Virus record (IMG/VR): IMGVR_UViG_3300001748_000018
Location: 1 to 28,774 of that record
DNA from: a virus
Reading direction: 5' to 3' (one strand)
DNA: 28,774 nucleotides
Part shown: positions 21,601 through 28,749 of the stretch, piece by piece
Numbering within the stretch: the first letter of the stretch is position 1
Layout of the letters: every line of letters begins with the position of its first letter
Made by a program: the position numbers and the translations under genes
The notes under the pieces: model-generated
The model's database searches: none
What the model saw: only the letters and a program-made list of their open reading frames with translations
Told to the model about the DNA's origin: nothing

Positions 21601-24600
21601 TTGATGATCATTATGTTGACTTATATTTAGGGCTTCGAGGAGATTTATACTTTAAAAAGTATTTACCCTCTAGAATTCCTATCAAAGATCTGTATCCAAA
21701 TTACAATAGAAATAACTCCGCTTCTTGGAATGCTTTCTCTGTTGATGGCGCTAACACTTCTGATCAAGCAGTATTTTGCGATCCTTATTTCTTATTAGAA
21801 CAAAGTAGCCAAGGAGATTTTGAAGCCCCAGGAATTGTGAATTACCCAGATGGCACCTCTCAAACACAACAAGTCATTTATCGACACTATAACTTAGGAT
21901 ACTTAGGTCACCCTCTTGAACAAAGTTATGCGATACCTCCAAGATTAAATTCTCAGCCAGAAGGAGTGACAGTTAACGCAATCCCAGGAACTAGGATGAC
22001 TGTTCCTGGGGATGTGGCAGAGACTCGTTTAAGGCAATGGAAAGCGGTTGGATCAAATGCAATCAGGTATAAACGACAAGATAGATATTATTCTCAAGGC
22101 TATCAACAAGGATTGTTATATCCTTACATATCTCCTGCTCTAGATTACTTTTATAACTATGCAAAGATATATGAAGCTAGAGCACAGCAAAATCAAACTC
22201 CTGAATTCTTAAATAAATTTGGGACCTATGAATTATTATCAGCAGAATATCTAGATGCTTGGGAAGAAATTAAACAATATTTTATTAGAGCATCAAAATC
22301 CTTAATTCAAAATTGTCTAGTTAGATATAGAGCCCCAGACTTCCCAGAAATTGATGGTTTATATGGTCTGTCTTACTTCATAACTGCTTACTCTTTTTTA
22401 CATCCATTAGAGAATATAAGAGATCAAGAGCAGATTATTGACATTAACCCAGACGGGTCTGTAAGACAGGAGTCCGTTCCGTTTGCTGGAAATCTAGGAT
22501 TAAACTCTGGCGAAAGTTGGCCGGTCACCCCAGGAATCCCAGGATTACTTAGTCTTCAACAATGCAAGAACGGATCATTAACCTACCAACATGACACATT
22601 ACGACTATACAGCAAACACGGGCTCGCTGGATTTATAGGATTATACGCAGCTTCGATAATGCCTAGGAGACCTAATCCTTGCAATCCAGCGAATACAATT
22701 GCTAGTGAGATTGTCGAAGGTAATTATGGGACAAAGATTTGGGCCGGTATCGCTTTTGAGTGGGCTTGGGATATATTAAAAACTTACGGTGATCCAGCCG
22801 ACACTGAAGTCAGCCGTCTTTTAGAGAAATGTAGGTCTTTCATTCAAGGAATGTTAGGCACAGAAAAATATAACTTCGATAGAGATATTAGAGACGGGAC
22901 AGGCCAACCAGCTAGCGTAGAGGCAGCTTTCTATAAGAGAAATTTTGGTTATTTGGGATGGCCCTCTCCAGGGAATAATCCTAATTTTGAAGGAAATGAA
23001 TATTTAGGTCACAACGAATTCTACCCAAACTTAGATGGCGCAGGTAATGATCATTGGAAAGATCGTAGTTTAGATAAAATATTTATTGATGATTTAAGAT
23101 TATCAATGAGTTTATCCAGTAATATTGAGTTCACTCTAATCTCTAATTATTCCTTTATCTACCTTAATCCCTTATTAAGTGGTGCTGCTTCATTCAACAC
23201 TACCTTAACATCGTTTCCAACTTTTATAAATGCTTCAGTTCGAGATTATGGAAATGACTCAATCTCTATTGTAAGCGGGATCACTGAGGTAGATACAAGG
23301 AAATATTTAGAATGTGATTTATTTAATAATCCGACGCTAGGTTTATCAGCTAATATTAATAATTTTACAGTAACATCGGTAATTAATAGTAAGTTTGACT
23401 ACTCAACACTTTTCTCTATAATTTTTCCAAATACTCTAAACTTAGATGGGGTATACCGAGGTGAGTCTTTATTCTTCACGTATCCGTTTAGTCTGAATTT
23501 ATTACTAGATTCTCTTGTTCAATCTTTCTCTACACAACTTAACGTAAATGAGTTAGATATATTTAAGAAATTAGCAAATGCTAGTATTGAATTTTCTACT
23601 GAATATGATACTACCTTAATTAAATTGCTTGGCCTCAACCCAATTAGTAGTGGGGCTACACAACTAAGCTCTACTATAAACGGTTTCTTTGGTGTAGATG
23701 CTTCTATTTCTGGGTCAACCACTTATGACGTGTTCTCAGTTTTTAGTAATATTCCAATGACTGTGGAGGGGGAGTCGAGATTTAACTCTTTAATCTCTCT
23801 TATTAAGGGTCCTGCTTGGGGTATTTCACAAGGCGGTGAGGACGACGGGTTAGTGAATATCATTGAAGAACCAGCAAGCCAAACGAATATTACTAATGAT
23901 ATATCAGAGGCTATCGCAAGAAGTAATATAATCTATAACAGACCGGCCTATAGATTTGAGCGAGACTTATGGGAAGAACTTACTTTAAAAGTTAAGAGTG
24001 ATGAAAATGTATCTCAGATTTTTAAAGAAACTTTAGAGAGTTTAATAAATATCTTCTCAGATGTTGTTTACATAGACGAAGAGTTTAACACGAAAGAAGT
24101 GCCTTGTTGGGGCGGATCTATGGATAGAGTTGTAGCCAAACTCAAGAAAGAAGCTAATACCATATTGCCTGTAATGTCATTAGTTAGATTATCAAACAAA
24201 ACTGATGAAGATAGACGGAGATATGGCTCTTTAATTGTCTATGAAAAATATTGGGATAAACAAAAAGCTCGTGCGGTAAGAGTGGCAAGCTTACCACCAG
24301 TCCCAGTAAATATATCCTATAGGTTAAGTGTTTGGTCTAAATACCAAGAGGACATGGATCATATTACTGAACAAGTCCATAGAAGATTTAATCCAGATAT
24401 TGAAATCTATACTAAATATAATTCTACTACAAAAGCTTATTTAGTTCAAGAATCCTCTGAACCCCCAGCTAAATTAGCTGATGGAGAGAATAGAGTTATT
24501 CGAAAAACATTCGAAATAGAAGTTCAATCTTTTATTCCTAGTCCTAAGTTTATGTTAACTAACACTGGAAAGATTGAGAAGCTTAATGCGGAAGTCTGTA

Positions 24601-24626
24601 TCCCAATAAATAAGAGTAACCGATGA
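18678..24626 (+). CDS. Giant neck-position fusion: glycan-enzyme-like body plus C-terminal gp15-like tail-completion domain
   Basis: A single intact frame of 1982 residues, start one base after the upstream stop, with no visible ribosome-binding site (probably coupled). Suggested architecture: residues 1-150 beta-rich (TVKVINLTPHETTEI; GSYKHLRVKWDCRVPAG); about 150-500 beta sandwich-like; about 810-1430 helical and reminiscent of an (alpha/alpha)6 toroid, with SHAAFALQQSYAIASGD at 820-836 and GRMEGRPLQGIVGGIAI at 880-896; about 1470-1720 beta repeats with SGxxS-type turns; about 1750-1982 a region resembling T4 gp15, the tail-completion and sheath-stabiliser protein (VPCWGGSMDRVVAKL, ILPVMSLVRLS, RVASLPPVPVNISYRLSVWS, EQVHRRFNPDIEIY). 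T4 gp15 has 272 residues. The body recalls exo-rhamnogalacturonan lyase-like proteins, but this is tentative and no catalytic residues are assigned. Gene order (after gp13) supports the gp15 call. Confidence 0.8.
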   Translation: MTDPIPIPPVEIFESGRTNHDDGILGSGDIYSTVKVINLTPHETTEIKTAVITLNKDAFIVTQPGNQAPSISVSSIYGEYQYVQWEPMGDLYPPTEGVSPLGSYKHLRVKWDCRVPAGRDDNNYAVNGSIPGPYAHYAEILYNFVAAEPLNTPTFTLTDAVRTALEGNDRVKFQFSAHGYVNEFDFLNGLYGQDKQNDHPNGASLIPAFRDIIYNDLFEQVGSVNDPPTIAGAEVCLAKEYELHGRIVPELDNSVAHFDSETWDSSGNDAPPFWYHFHYELQHNKNIIPFTFIWGVGMVNYDEGTYDPEGKDIDEQDQRINKISSNHGPRRRSDSYLDYLSSIPRMKTSEIRATPNNYYSNDDVTFSVVGPEVVCHASSVNVCAVYSDSFNGKDRTTLNWFDKANASFYDINVFGINNLPSLTAWVLRGCIVLNESYTPVNLTPLDQSAQRSIRKERTWAIDQNFYERKLFGAQKYPITRPPEEFLRKNGFDNAYQTACHMMYTLWESPIKKTLSHPLWPTTLRNTVPTTVTGWDTPAGSEGTYFTVTIPPEWQNPYQGITEIARREDNPFLKNLREPWAMNPIGLANRPGVVGGQPGFANVGGAGVNASIGLPDMRAYEACIDLEWGSRLFIETDRDGSLLDQFRDRWLVNRFIPNFSNNKISNINLENVGKVITGDQNYTWRNKGFDSLEFSGLDNIINSNSIFCYYGTNPTFTGSSNKNFSRGFPRNQITNEASGLNPKKESVGYVLGLGTLSTSSIPGYNADGSEKRGGYRFNYYNPSATMKPFGFPGSKHQYRTGYPSGDKYGFGSDKKQSFTNSHAAFALQQSYAIASGDKVTLKLIDYYIRCLLCSHDHNEADRTLFTNKQLYPEGQAYKNVGRMEGRPLQGIVGGIAITRDSNLRERAIYSLARRFWSNVYIANWEDYPYGVPGKPWRPITYPAWSFDGNYITVDQNKIPYSTNTLSGVTLIRERSFDDHYVDLYLGLRGDLYFKKYLPSRIPIKDLYPNYNRNNSASWNAFSVDGANTSDQAVFCDPYFLLEQSSQGDFEAPGIVNYPDGTSQTQQVIYRHYNLGYLGHPLEQSYAIPPRLNSQPEGVTVNAIPGTRMTVPGDVAETRLRQWKAVGSNAIRYKRQDRYYSQGYQQGLLYPYISPALDYFYNYAKIYEARAQQNQTPEFLNKFGTYELLSAEYLDAWEEIKQYFIRASKSLIQNCLVRYRAPDFPEIDGLYGLSYFITAYSFLHPLENIRDQEQIIDINPDGSVRQESVPFAGNLGLNSGESWPVTPGIPGLLSLQQCKNGSLTYQHDTLRLYSKHGLAGFIGLYAASIMPRRPNPCNPANTIASEIVEGNYGTKIWAGIAFEWAWDILKTYGDPADTEVSRLLEKCRSFIQGMLGTEKYNFDRDIRDGTGQPASVEAAFYKRNFGYLGWPSPGNNPNFEGNEYLGHNEFYPNLDGAGNDHWKDRSLDKIFIDDLRLSMSLSSNIEFTLISNYSFIYLNPLLSGAASFNTTLTSFPTFINASVRDYGNDSISIVSGITEVDTRKYLECDLFNNPTLGLSANINNFTVTSVINSKFDYSTLFSIIFPNTLNLDGVYRGESLFFTYPFSLNLLLDSLVQSFSTQLNVNELDIFKKLANASIEFSTEYDTTLIKLLGLNPISSGATQLSSTINGFFGVDASISGSTTYDVFSVFSNIPMTVEGESRFNSLISLIKGPAWGISQGGEDDGLVNIIEEPASQTNITNDISEAIARSNIIYNRPAYRFERDLWEELTLKVKSDENVSQIFKETLESLINIFSDVVYIDEEFNTKEVPCWGGSMDRVVAKLKKEANTILPVMSLVRLSNKTDEDRRRYGSLIVYEKYWDKQKARAVRVASLPPVPVNISYRLSVWSKYQEDMDHITEQVHRRFNPDIEIYTKYNSTTKAYLVQESSEPPAKLADGENRVIRKTFEIEVQSFIPSPKFMLTNTGKIEKLNAEVCIPINKSNR

Positions 24627-25207
24627 AAACAAGATATCTAGCAGAAGCTGAACTGTCATTACTTAATGGAAACACATCAAATGTTTATTTGTTGGATGTA
24701 ACCACTAACCCTGCTTACCAGATAGGTTTGCTATCAGCCTTACCTACAAACTTTAACTCTGGGGCGGGAGATAACTGGAAGGGGGCTAGAGAGCTATACT
24801 CCTTAGGAGTATACTCACATCCTGATACTCTTGTTCAATTTAATGGAATTAATCATAATAATTTTGGTTCTCAAACACCTCATGGGTATTCCTCTAGACC
24901 CTTCTTCAAATCAAGTATAAGTCAAGCTTCTTTAACCTACAATAACACCCTAGGTGTTAGCGGCATGGGAATTCAATTTAACTCAGAAATTATATTTGAC
25001 GAAGCTAAACAAAATTGGGGAACAATTAGAGGCATTGTTGTTTACGGAGTTAGATTTGTAGATCAACAATTAAGAATAACCCCTCTTATGGTCTCAGAAC
25101 TGATAACCCCCGTAGTCATCAACACTGGGCAGAGATTCAAGATTCCAAATACGAATTCATCTAGGATAAGATTCATAGAACTTACTCGGATGTTACCTCT
25201 TACCTGA
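24623..25207 (+). CDS. Small beta-rich tail or neck protein of unknown function
   Basis: A 194-residue protein with start overlapping the preceding stop (ATGA). It has the layout of a broad family of small phage beta proteins: an IGLLSALPT segment, an aromatic middle, a segment IIFDEAKQNWGTIRGIVVYG, then VINTGQRFKIPN and a closing strand. The same succession is visible in the gene at 25274 (YVGLLSGIPT, VVIDFPTLPGES, GGDTIRINAQGFTI), so the two may be diverged relatives. Such proteins decorate capsids or tails in other phages, but the precise function here is not known. Position between the tail-completion protein and the sheath suggests a neck or tail accessory protein. Confidence 0.72.
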   Translation: MKTRYLAEAELSLLNGNTSNVYLLDVTTNPAYQIGLLSALPTNFNSGAGDNWKGARELYSLGVYSHPDTLVQFNGINHNNFGSQTPHGYSSRPFFKSSISQASLTYNNTLGVSGMGIQFNSEIIFDEAKQNWGTIRGIVVYGVRFVDQQLRITPLMVSELITPVVINTGQRFKIPNTNSSRIRFIELTRMLPLT

Positions 25208-25221
25208 GAAAAAATATATTT

Positions 25222-25229
25222 TATAAATA
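25222..25229 (+). promoter_or_regulatory. Perfect TATAAATA octamer, alternative late promoter for the sheath unit
   Basis: An exact TATAAATA lies in the 66-base gap 25208-25273, 45 bases before the ATG, but the bases after it (AAC) do not continue CT. A second, less exact octamer lies 26 bases downstream at the spacing seen in other gaps, so which is used is uncertain. The gap is AT-rich, which raises the chance of random matches. Confidence 0.4.
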
Positions 25230-25247
25230 AACTAATTAGGATTGTTA

Positions 25248-25258
25248 GATAAATACTT
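25248..25258 (+). promoter_or_regulatory. Late promoter candidate for the sheath and tube genes (GATAAATACTT)
   Basis: GATAAATA at 25248-25255 has one mismatch to TATAAATA and shares the ten bases ATAAATACTT with the candidate before 11807. It ends 19 bases before the ATG at 25274, and the strong AAGGAG ribosome-binding site (25261-25266) fits in the short leader. Confidence 0.55.
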
Positions 25259-25273
25259 ATAAGGAGCTTAGTT

Positions 25274-25762
25274 ATGGCAAATTACGTAGGCAAAACAAAA
25301 GAGTTTGCAGAAGAAATTATAAATTATTACATAAATAAAAGTTCAATGCCTGACCCAGAACAACTTTATGTAGGCTTATTAAGTGGGATTCCCACTCCAG
25401 GGAACGCAGAACCCTACGACGCTTCAGCAGTAAGAGCTAAAGAGGTATCCGCTGGAGCCTTTAGAGTAGCTTTACCTGCGGCTGTTAATTTTACTACCGA
25501 AAAGTCTGTAGCCCTTAGTGCTGTAACAGCCACAAACAACCTTGGAGTTGTTATTGATTTCCCAACATTGCCAGGAGAATCTACTGATTTAGTAGAAGTC
25601 TCTGGGTATGCCTTAATTCGTGGGTCTAGCAATCAAGATACTAGTGCATACGTGGGATATGAAGTCTTCGCTGCTCCTGGTAATTTAAACAAGCAAAGGC
25701 TGGGTAGAGGTGGAGATACCATTCGTATTAATGCACAAGGGTTCACTATACTGGAGAAGTGA
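25274..25762 (+). CDS. Small beta-rich virion protein upstream of the sheath gene
   Basis: A 162-residue protein with a strong ribosome-binding site (AAGGAG). After an N-terminal helix (KEFAEEIINYYINK) come LYVGLLSGIPTPG, EVSAGAFRVALP, a strand VVIDFPTLPGES, VSGYALIRG and RGGDTIRINAQGFTI. This order of motifs is typical of a widespread type of small phage beta-sandwich protein found near capsid or tail genes; I do not assign a named family. It is the first gene of the sheath-tube unit, so it should be made at high level, suggesting a stoichiometric virion component, such as a decoration or tail-tip-ring protein. This is an inference. Confidence 0.74.
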   Translation: MANYVGKTKEFAEEIINYYINKSSMPDPEQLYVGLLSGIPTPGNAEPYDASAVRAKEVSAGAFRVALPAAVNFTTEKSVALSAVTATNNLGVVIDFPTLPGESTDLVEVSGYALIRGSSNQDTSAYVGYEVFAAPGNLNKQRLGRGGDTIRINAQGFTILEK

Positions 25763-25763
25763 T

Positions 25764-25943
25764 ATGTTAGTTAAATTAAGAAATCAAGCTCTTCAAGGTT
25801 TTAATATCTTTATTGTCACTAACTCTGGAACGAAGTCATTTTGGTTAACACCAAAGGAGTCTGTTATGATTGAAGAGTCTTCAATCTCCCAACAGATTAA
25901 AAATATGGTAAGAAAAAACTTACTAAAGATAGAGAGAGTCTAA
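25764..25943 (+). CDS. Very small protein (59 aa) preceding the tail sheath
   Basis: I choose ATG 25764, one base after the previous stop, with GGAGAAG as ribosome-binding site; a longer frame opening at 25710 would overlap the previous gene by 53 bases. The 59-residue product has two beta strands (FNIFIVTNSGTKSFWLTPKE) and a basic C-terminal helix ending NLLKIERV. Comparable very small proteins occur upstream of sheath genes in other myoviruses. It shows faint similarity to the gene at 17569. The function is unknown. Confidence 0.65.
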   Translation: MLVKLRNQALQGFNIFIVTNSGTKSFWLTPKESVMIEESSISQQIKNMVRKNLLKIERV

Positions 25944-25944
25944 A

Positions 25945-28122
25945 ATGGTAAATATTCTAAGTCCTGGTGTTTACGTAATTGAGAAGGATATTTCTAATTA
26001 TCCTGCAACCCTTAACTCAACAACTGTTGGGGTGGTGGGATTTTCCGCAAAGGGGCCGACTAACAAGCCTACTTTAATCACTAGTCAAGAAAGCTTAATC
26101 AGAACTTTCGGGGAGCCCGATGAGAATCTTCCGGGGCAAGGAATCGTTGGGGCATTAGAAATTCTAGAAGCGACTAATAGCATGTATTTCGTGCGAGTAG
26201 TAGATCAATCTGCTCAGAAGGCAACCGCAACACTAAGTTTCGGTAACTGCCCCGCAGCCGCGGTTAGTTCTTGTGGCATCGGAGTTACAAGATCTGCTGA
26301 GTTTTCAGTGCAAGTTTACGATAATAATGGTATAGCTAAATTCAATTCTCGTAGATTTTTCTCTGTCCCAATTGGAACAGCCGCAACACAGGCTGCGGCT
26401 TTGGTTAAAGTCTTTGGTAGCGATTTAGATGGTCTGGACCTTTTCGCTACTTATGAATACAGTGAAGGAGCGGATGGAAGTAAAACTCCTATAAATAATA
26501 CCTTAGGCTTTACCACTGTTGCTAGCGTCGGAACTTACCAAGGCTACCTTGTAGGTTCTTACGCAGGATCAGGAGCTTACATTGATGTGTCTGCTTCGAT
26601 CCCTGTTCTCAACTCAATAAACCATCTAGGCGACGTTACTGTTATAGTTTCTGGAGGGGTGAGTGCTACCAAGGGAAGCACACCTGAGGGTCTCTCCGAG
26701 TTTTTAGGTTCTGGGATAACCTACGAAGTATTTAAACCTCAAGATACCACTATCGCAAGATCTTTAAGTCTTGGTAATGTCAACTATAAGATTGAAGCCT
26801 TATACCCAGGAGGAGGATACAATCTAAGCACGTTATCTAATGGATCTATTGTAGGAAACTCAGTAGAAGTTGACAACAAAGGCGGTGATAAGTTTAATGT
26901 TACTATAAACAATAATGGTGCATTAGAAGAGCAGTTTAGAGCAACGTTAAATACTAAATACCATCTAACAGAGGTTGTAGGAGCCACGCTAGAAACAACA
27001 ACTTCAGATTATATTATAGGCAATGTTTATAGAAATGGAACTTTAATAGATCTCAATGCTGTAGAGAGTTATCCAAGATCAGCTAGCTCCTTATTTGCAG
27101 GCAGTGTTTCAGGCACGGCTGTAGTGTCTGAAACTGGTTATTGGTTAGCTTCAGGAGTTATGAATCCTCGATTTGTTAAACTCATCGAAGCGACAAAAAA
27201 CCTCACCGGCGGTAGCAATGGAAATACCTCTAACTATCAAGATGATATTATCGGAAACGTCTATAACAGAACTGGTATCTATGCCTTAGATGATGATCAA
27301 TTAAACGTAACGATTGGTATAGTTCCTGGTCTTCATGAGCAATCAATTCAGAATGCTCTTGTCACTCTGGCTGAAACTAGCCAAAACTTCGTTGCCTGTA
27401 TATCTCCCCCGTATGGTGTAGACACCGTTCAAGAAGCAATTGATTGGTCAAACGGTTTCTCTGATTCAAGAAAGGCTGCAATCAACTCTTCTTATGGCGC
27501 TCTATACTGGCCTTGGGTTAAGACCTATGTCCCTCTTACTCAAAAAGATGTATGGATTGATCCTGCTGTGTATGGAGCTAGACAAATAGCTTATACTGCC
27601 GGGACAGCAGAGCTTTGGTTCGCCCCAGCCGGTTTTGTTAGAGGTCGTCTTACTAAGCCTCTAGAAACTCAGGTTAAGCTTAATCAAGGTGACAGAGATT
27701 CTATGTATAGTGGAGGTAACATTGTTAACCCAATTGTTAACTTCCCACAACAGGGAATCACTATCTTCGGCCAAAGAACTACACAAAGAGATCCAACGGC
27801 TCTAGACAGAGTTAACGTTAGAATGCTTCTAATCTACATTAGAAAAGTTTTACTGCTATCAACTCAAAGATTCGCCTTTGAGCCAAATGACGAGATCCTT
27901 TGGGGTCAGATCGTGTCTGTCGTTGAACCTCTCCTTGATGACATCAAGAGACGAAGAGGTATTACTGAGTTTGCAGTAATCTGTGACTCAACTACTAACA
28001 CTCCTCTGAGAGTTGATCGTAATGAAGTTTGGTGTAAGATTCTTCTGAAACCAACGAAAGCAGCAGAAGCTGTTGTATTTGAAATCAATGTGACTTCACA
28101 GTCAGCACAGATTGCAGGCTAA
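25945..28122 (+). CDS. 18: Contractile tail sheath protein, T4 gp18-like
   Basis: A 725-residue protein starting one base after the previous stop. The N-terminus has the family signature (LSPGVYVIEKDISNYPATLN, then VGVVGFSAKGPTNKPTLI and TFGEP). The C-terminal part contains GLHEQSIQNALVTLAE, FVRGRLTKPLETQVKLNQGD, the segment INPIVNFP-like NIVNPIVNFPQQGITIFGQR, and LIYIRKVLLLSTQRFAFEPN, followed by the final domain that links subunits in the sheath. Residues about 100-390 carry an insertion-type domain, probably exposed on the outside. Sheath protein polymerises around the tail tube and contracts during infection. T4 gp18 has 659 residues, so this one is somewhat longer. The tube gene follows directly. 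Confidence 0.97.
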   Translation: MVNILSPGVYVIEKDISNYPATLNSTTVGVVGFSAKGPTNKPTLITSQESLIRTFGEPDENLPGQGIVGALEILEATNSMYFVRVVDQSAQKATATLSFGNCPAAAVSSCGIGVTRSAEFSVQVYDNNGIAKFNSRRFFSVPIGTAATQAAALVKVFGSDLDGLDLFATYEYSEGADGSKTPINNTLGFTTVASVGTYQGYLVGSYAGSGAYIDVSASIPVLNSINHLGDVTVIVSGGVSATKGSTPEGLSEFLGSGITYEVFKPQDTTIARSLSLGNVNYKIEALYPGGGYNLSTLSNGSIVGNSVEVDNKGGDKFNVTINNNGALEEQFRATLNTKYHLTEVVGATLETTTSDYIIGNVYRNGTLIDLNAVESYPRSASSLFAGSVSGTAVVSETGYWLASGVMNPRFVKLIEATKNLTGGSNGNTSNYQDDIIGNVYNRTGIYALDDDQLNVTIGIVPGLHEQSIQNALVTLAETSQNFVACISPPYGVDTVQEAIDWSNGFSDSRKAAINSSYGALYWPWVKTYVPLTQKDVWIDPAVYGARQIAYTAGTAELWFAPAGFVRGRLTKPLETQVKLNQGDRDSMYSGGNIVNPIVNFPQQGITIFGQRTTQRDPTALDRVNVRMLLIYIRKVLLLSTQRFAFEPNDEILWGQIVSVVEPLLDDIKRRRGITEFAVICDSTTNTPLRVDRNEVWCKILLKPTKAAEAVVFEINVTSQSAQIAG

Positions 28123-28133
28123 GGAGCTAAATA

Positions 28134-28727
28134 ATGGCATATAATTCTTACTTTAAAACTCTCTATGGTCGTGAGTTTGTTGCAGGGCAAGGTTTACCTG
28201 TAATTTCTACTGAGCTTGATTCAGTAAGAACCTATCAGTTTGAGATTCAATTTGAAGGTCTTCCTTTAAGTAGACTCTCAAACGCTCAAGATCTGACCTT
28301 AGCAGCCAAGCAAGTGTCTAATGCAGGTATGAAGGTGGAGGATATCAAAGTAAATCGCCTCAACGACACGATTTACTACCCAGGACAAGGAAGCCCCGAA
28401 GGAGAGCTTCAAGTTACGTTCGATCACTTATACCTGAAGCAGACTGCTCCGACCTTGTGGGACTGGTTTAAAAGTGTTTACAACCCTCTCACAGGCGACT
28501 CAGTGGAGAACTCCAGGCCGGGAGGCACCAATAGCCCACACTTTAAGGCAAATAAACTTTCTGTTGTTTATCTAGATAACAAGAAAGTCCCATTTGAAGT
28601 TATTGAGTATTACGGAGTTTATCCAAAATCTTGGACGCCAGCCGAGGTGAATTACGGAACTAGTGAGTTCCACACAATCACGGTTAACTTCCGTTATGAT
28701 CTTATGGATGTTAAGAGAGCCCGCTGA
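28134..28727 (+). CDS. 19: Tail tube protein, T4 gp19-like
   Basis: A 197-residue protein with a good GGAG ribosome-binding site (28123-28126). Conserved tube-family segments are visible: YQFEIQFEGLP near the start, AAKQVSNAGMKVEDIKVNRL and TIYYPGQGSPEGELQVTFDH in the middle, and WDWFKSVYNPLTG. The C-terminal VIEYYGVYPKSWTPAEVNYG and TITVNFRYDLMDV complete the pattern. The protein forms stacked hexamer rings of the rigid inner tube through which DNA passes. T4 gp19 has 163 residues. The order sheath-tube is that of T4 and most myoviruses, and both share one transcription unit ending in the following hairpin. Confidence 0.96.
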   Translation: MAYNSYFKTLYGREFVAGQGLPVISTELDSVRTYQFEIQFEGLPLSRLSNAQDLTLAAKQVSNAGMKVEDIKVNRLNDTIYYPGQGSPEGELQVTFDHLYLKQTAPTLWDWFKSVYNPLTGDSVENSRPGGTNSPHFKANKLSVVYLDNKKVPFEVIEYYGVYPKSWTPAEVNYGTSEFHTITVNFRYDLMDVKRAR

Positions 28728-28749
28728 TTTTTTTAATCTCATAAGAGAA

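Noticed and set aside
25710-25763. Longer start for the 59-aa gene at 25764
   Set aside because: It would overlap the previous gene by 53 bases; the ATG at 25764 has a GGAGAAG site and the usual one-base gap.
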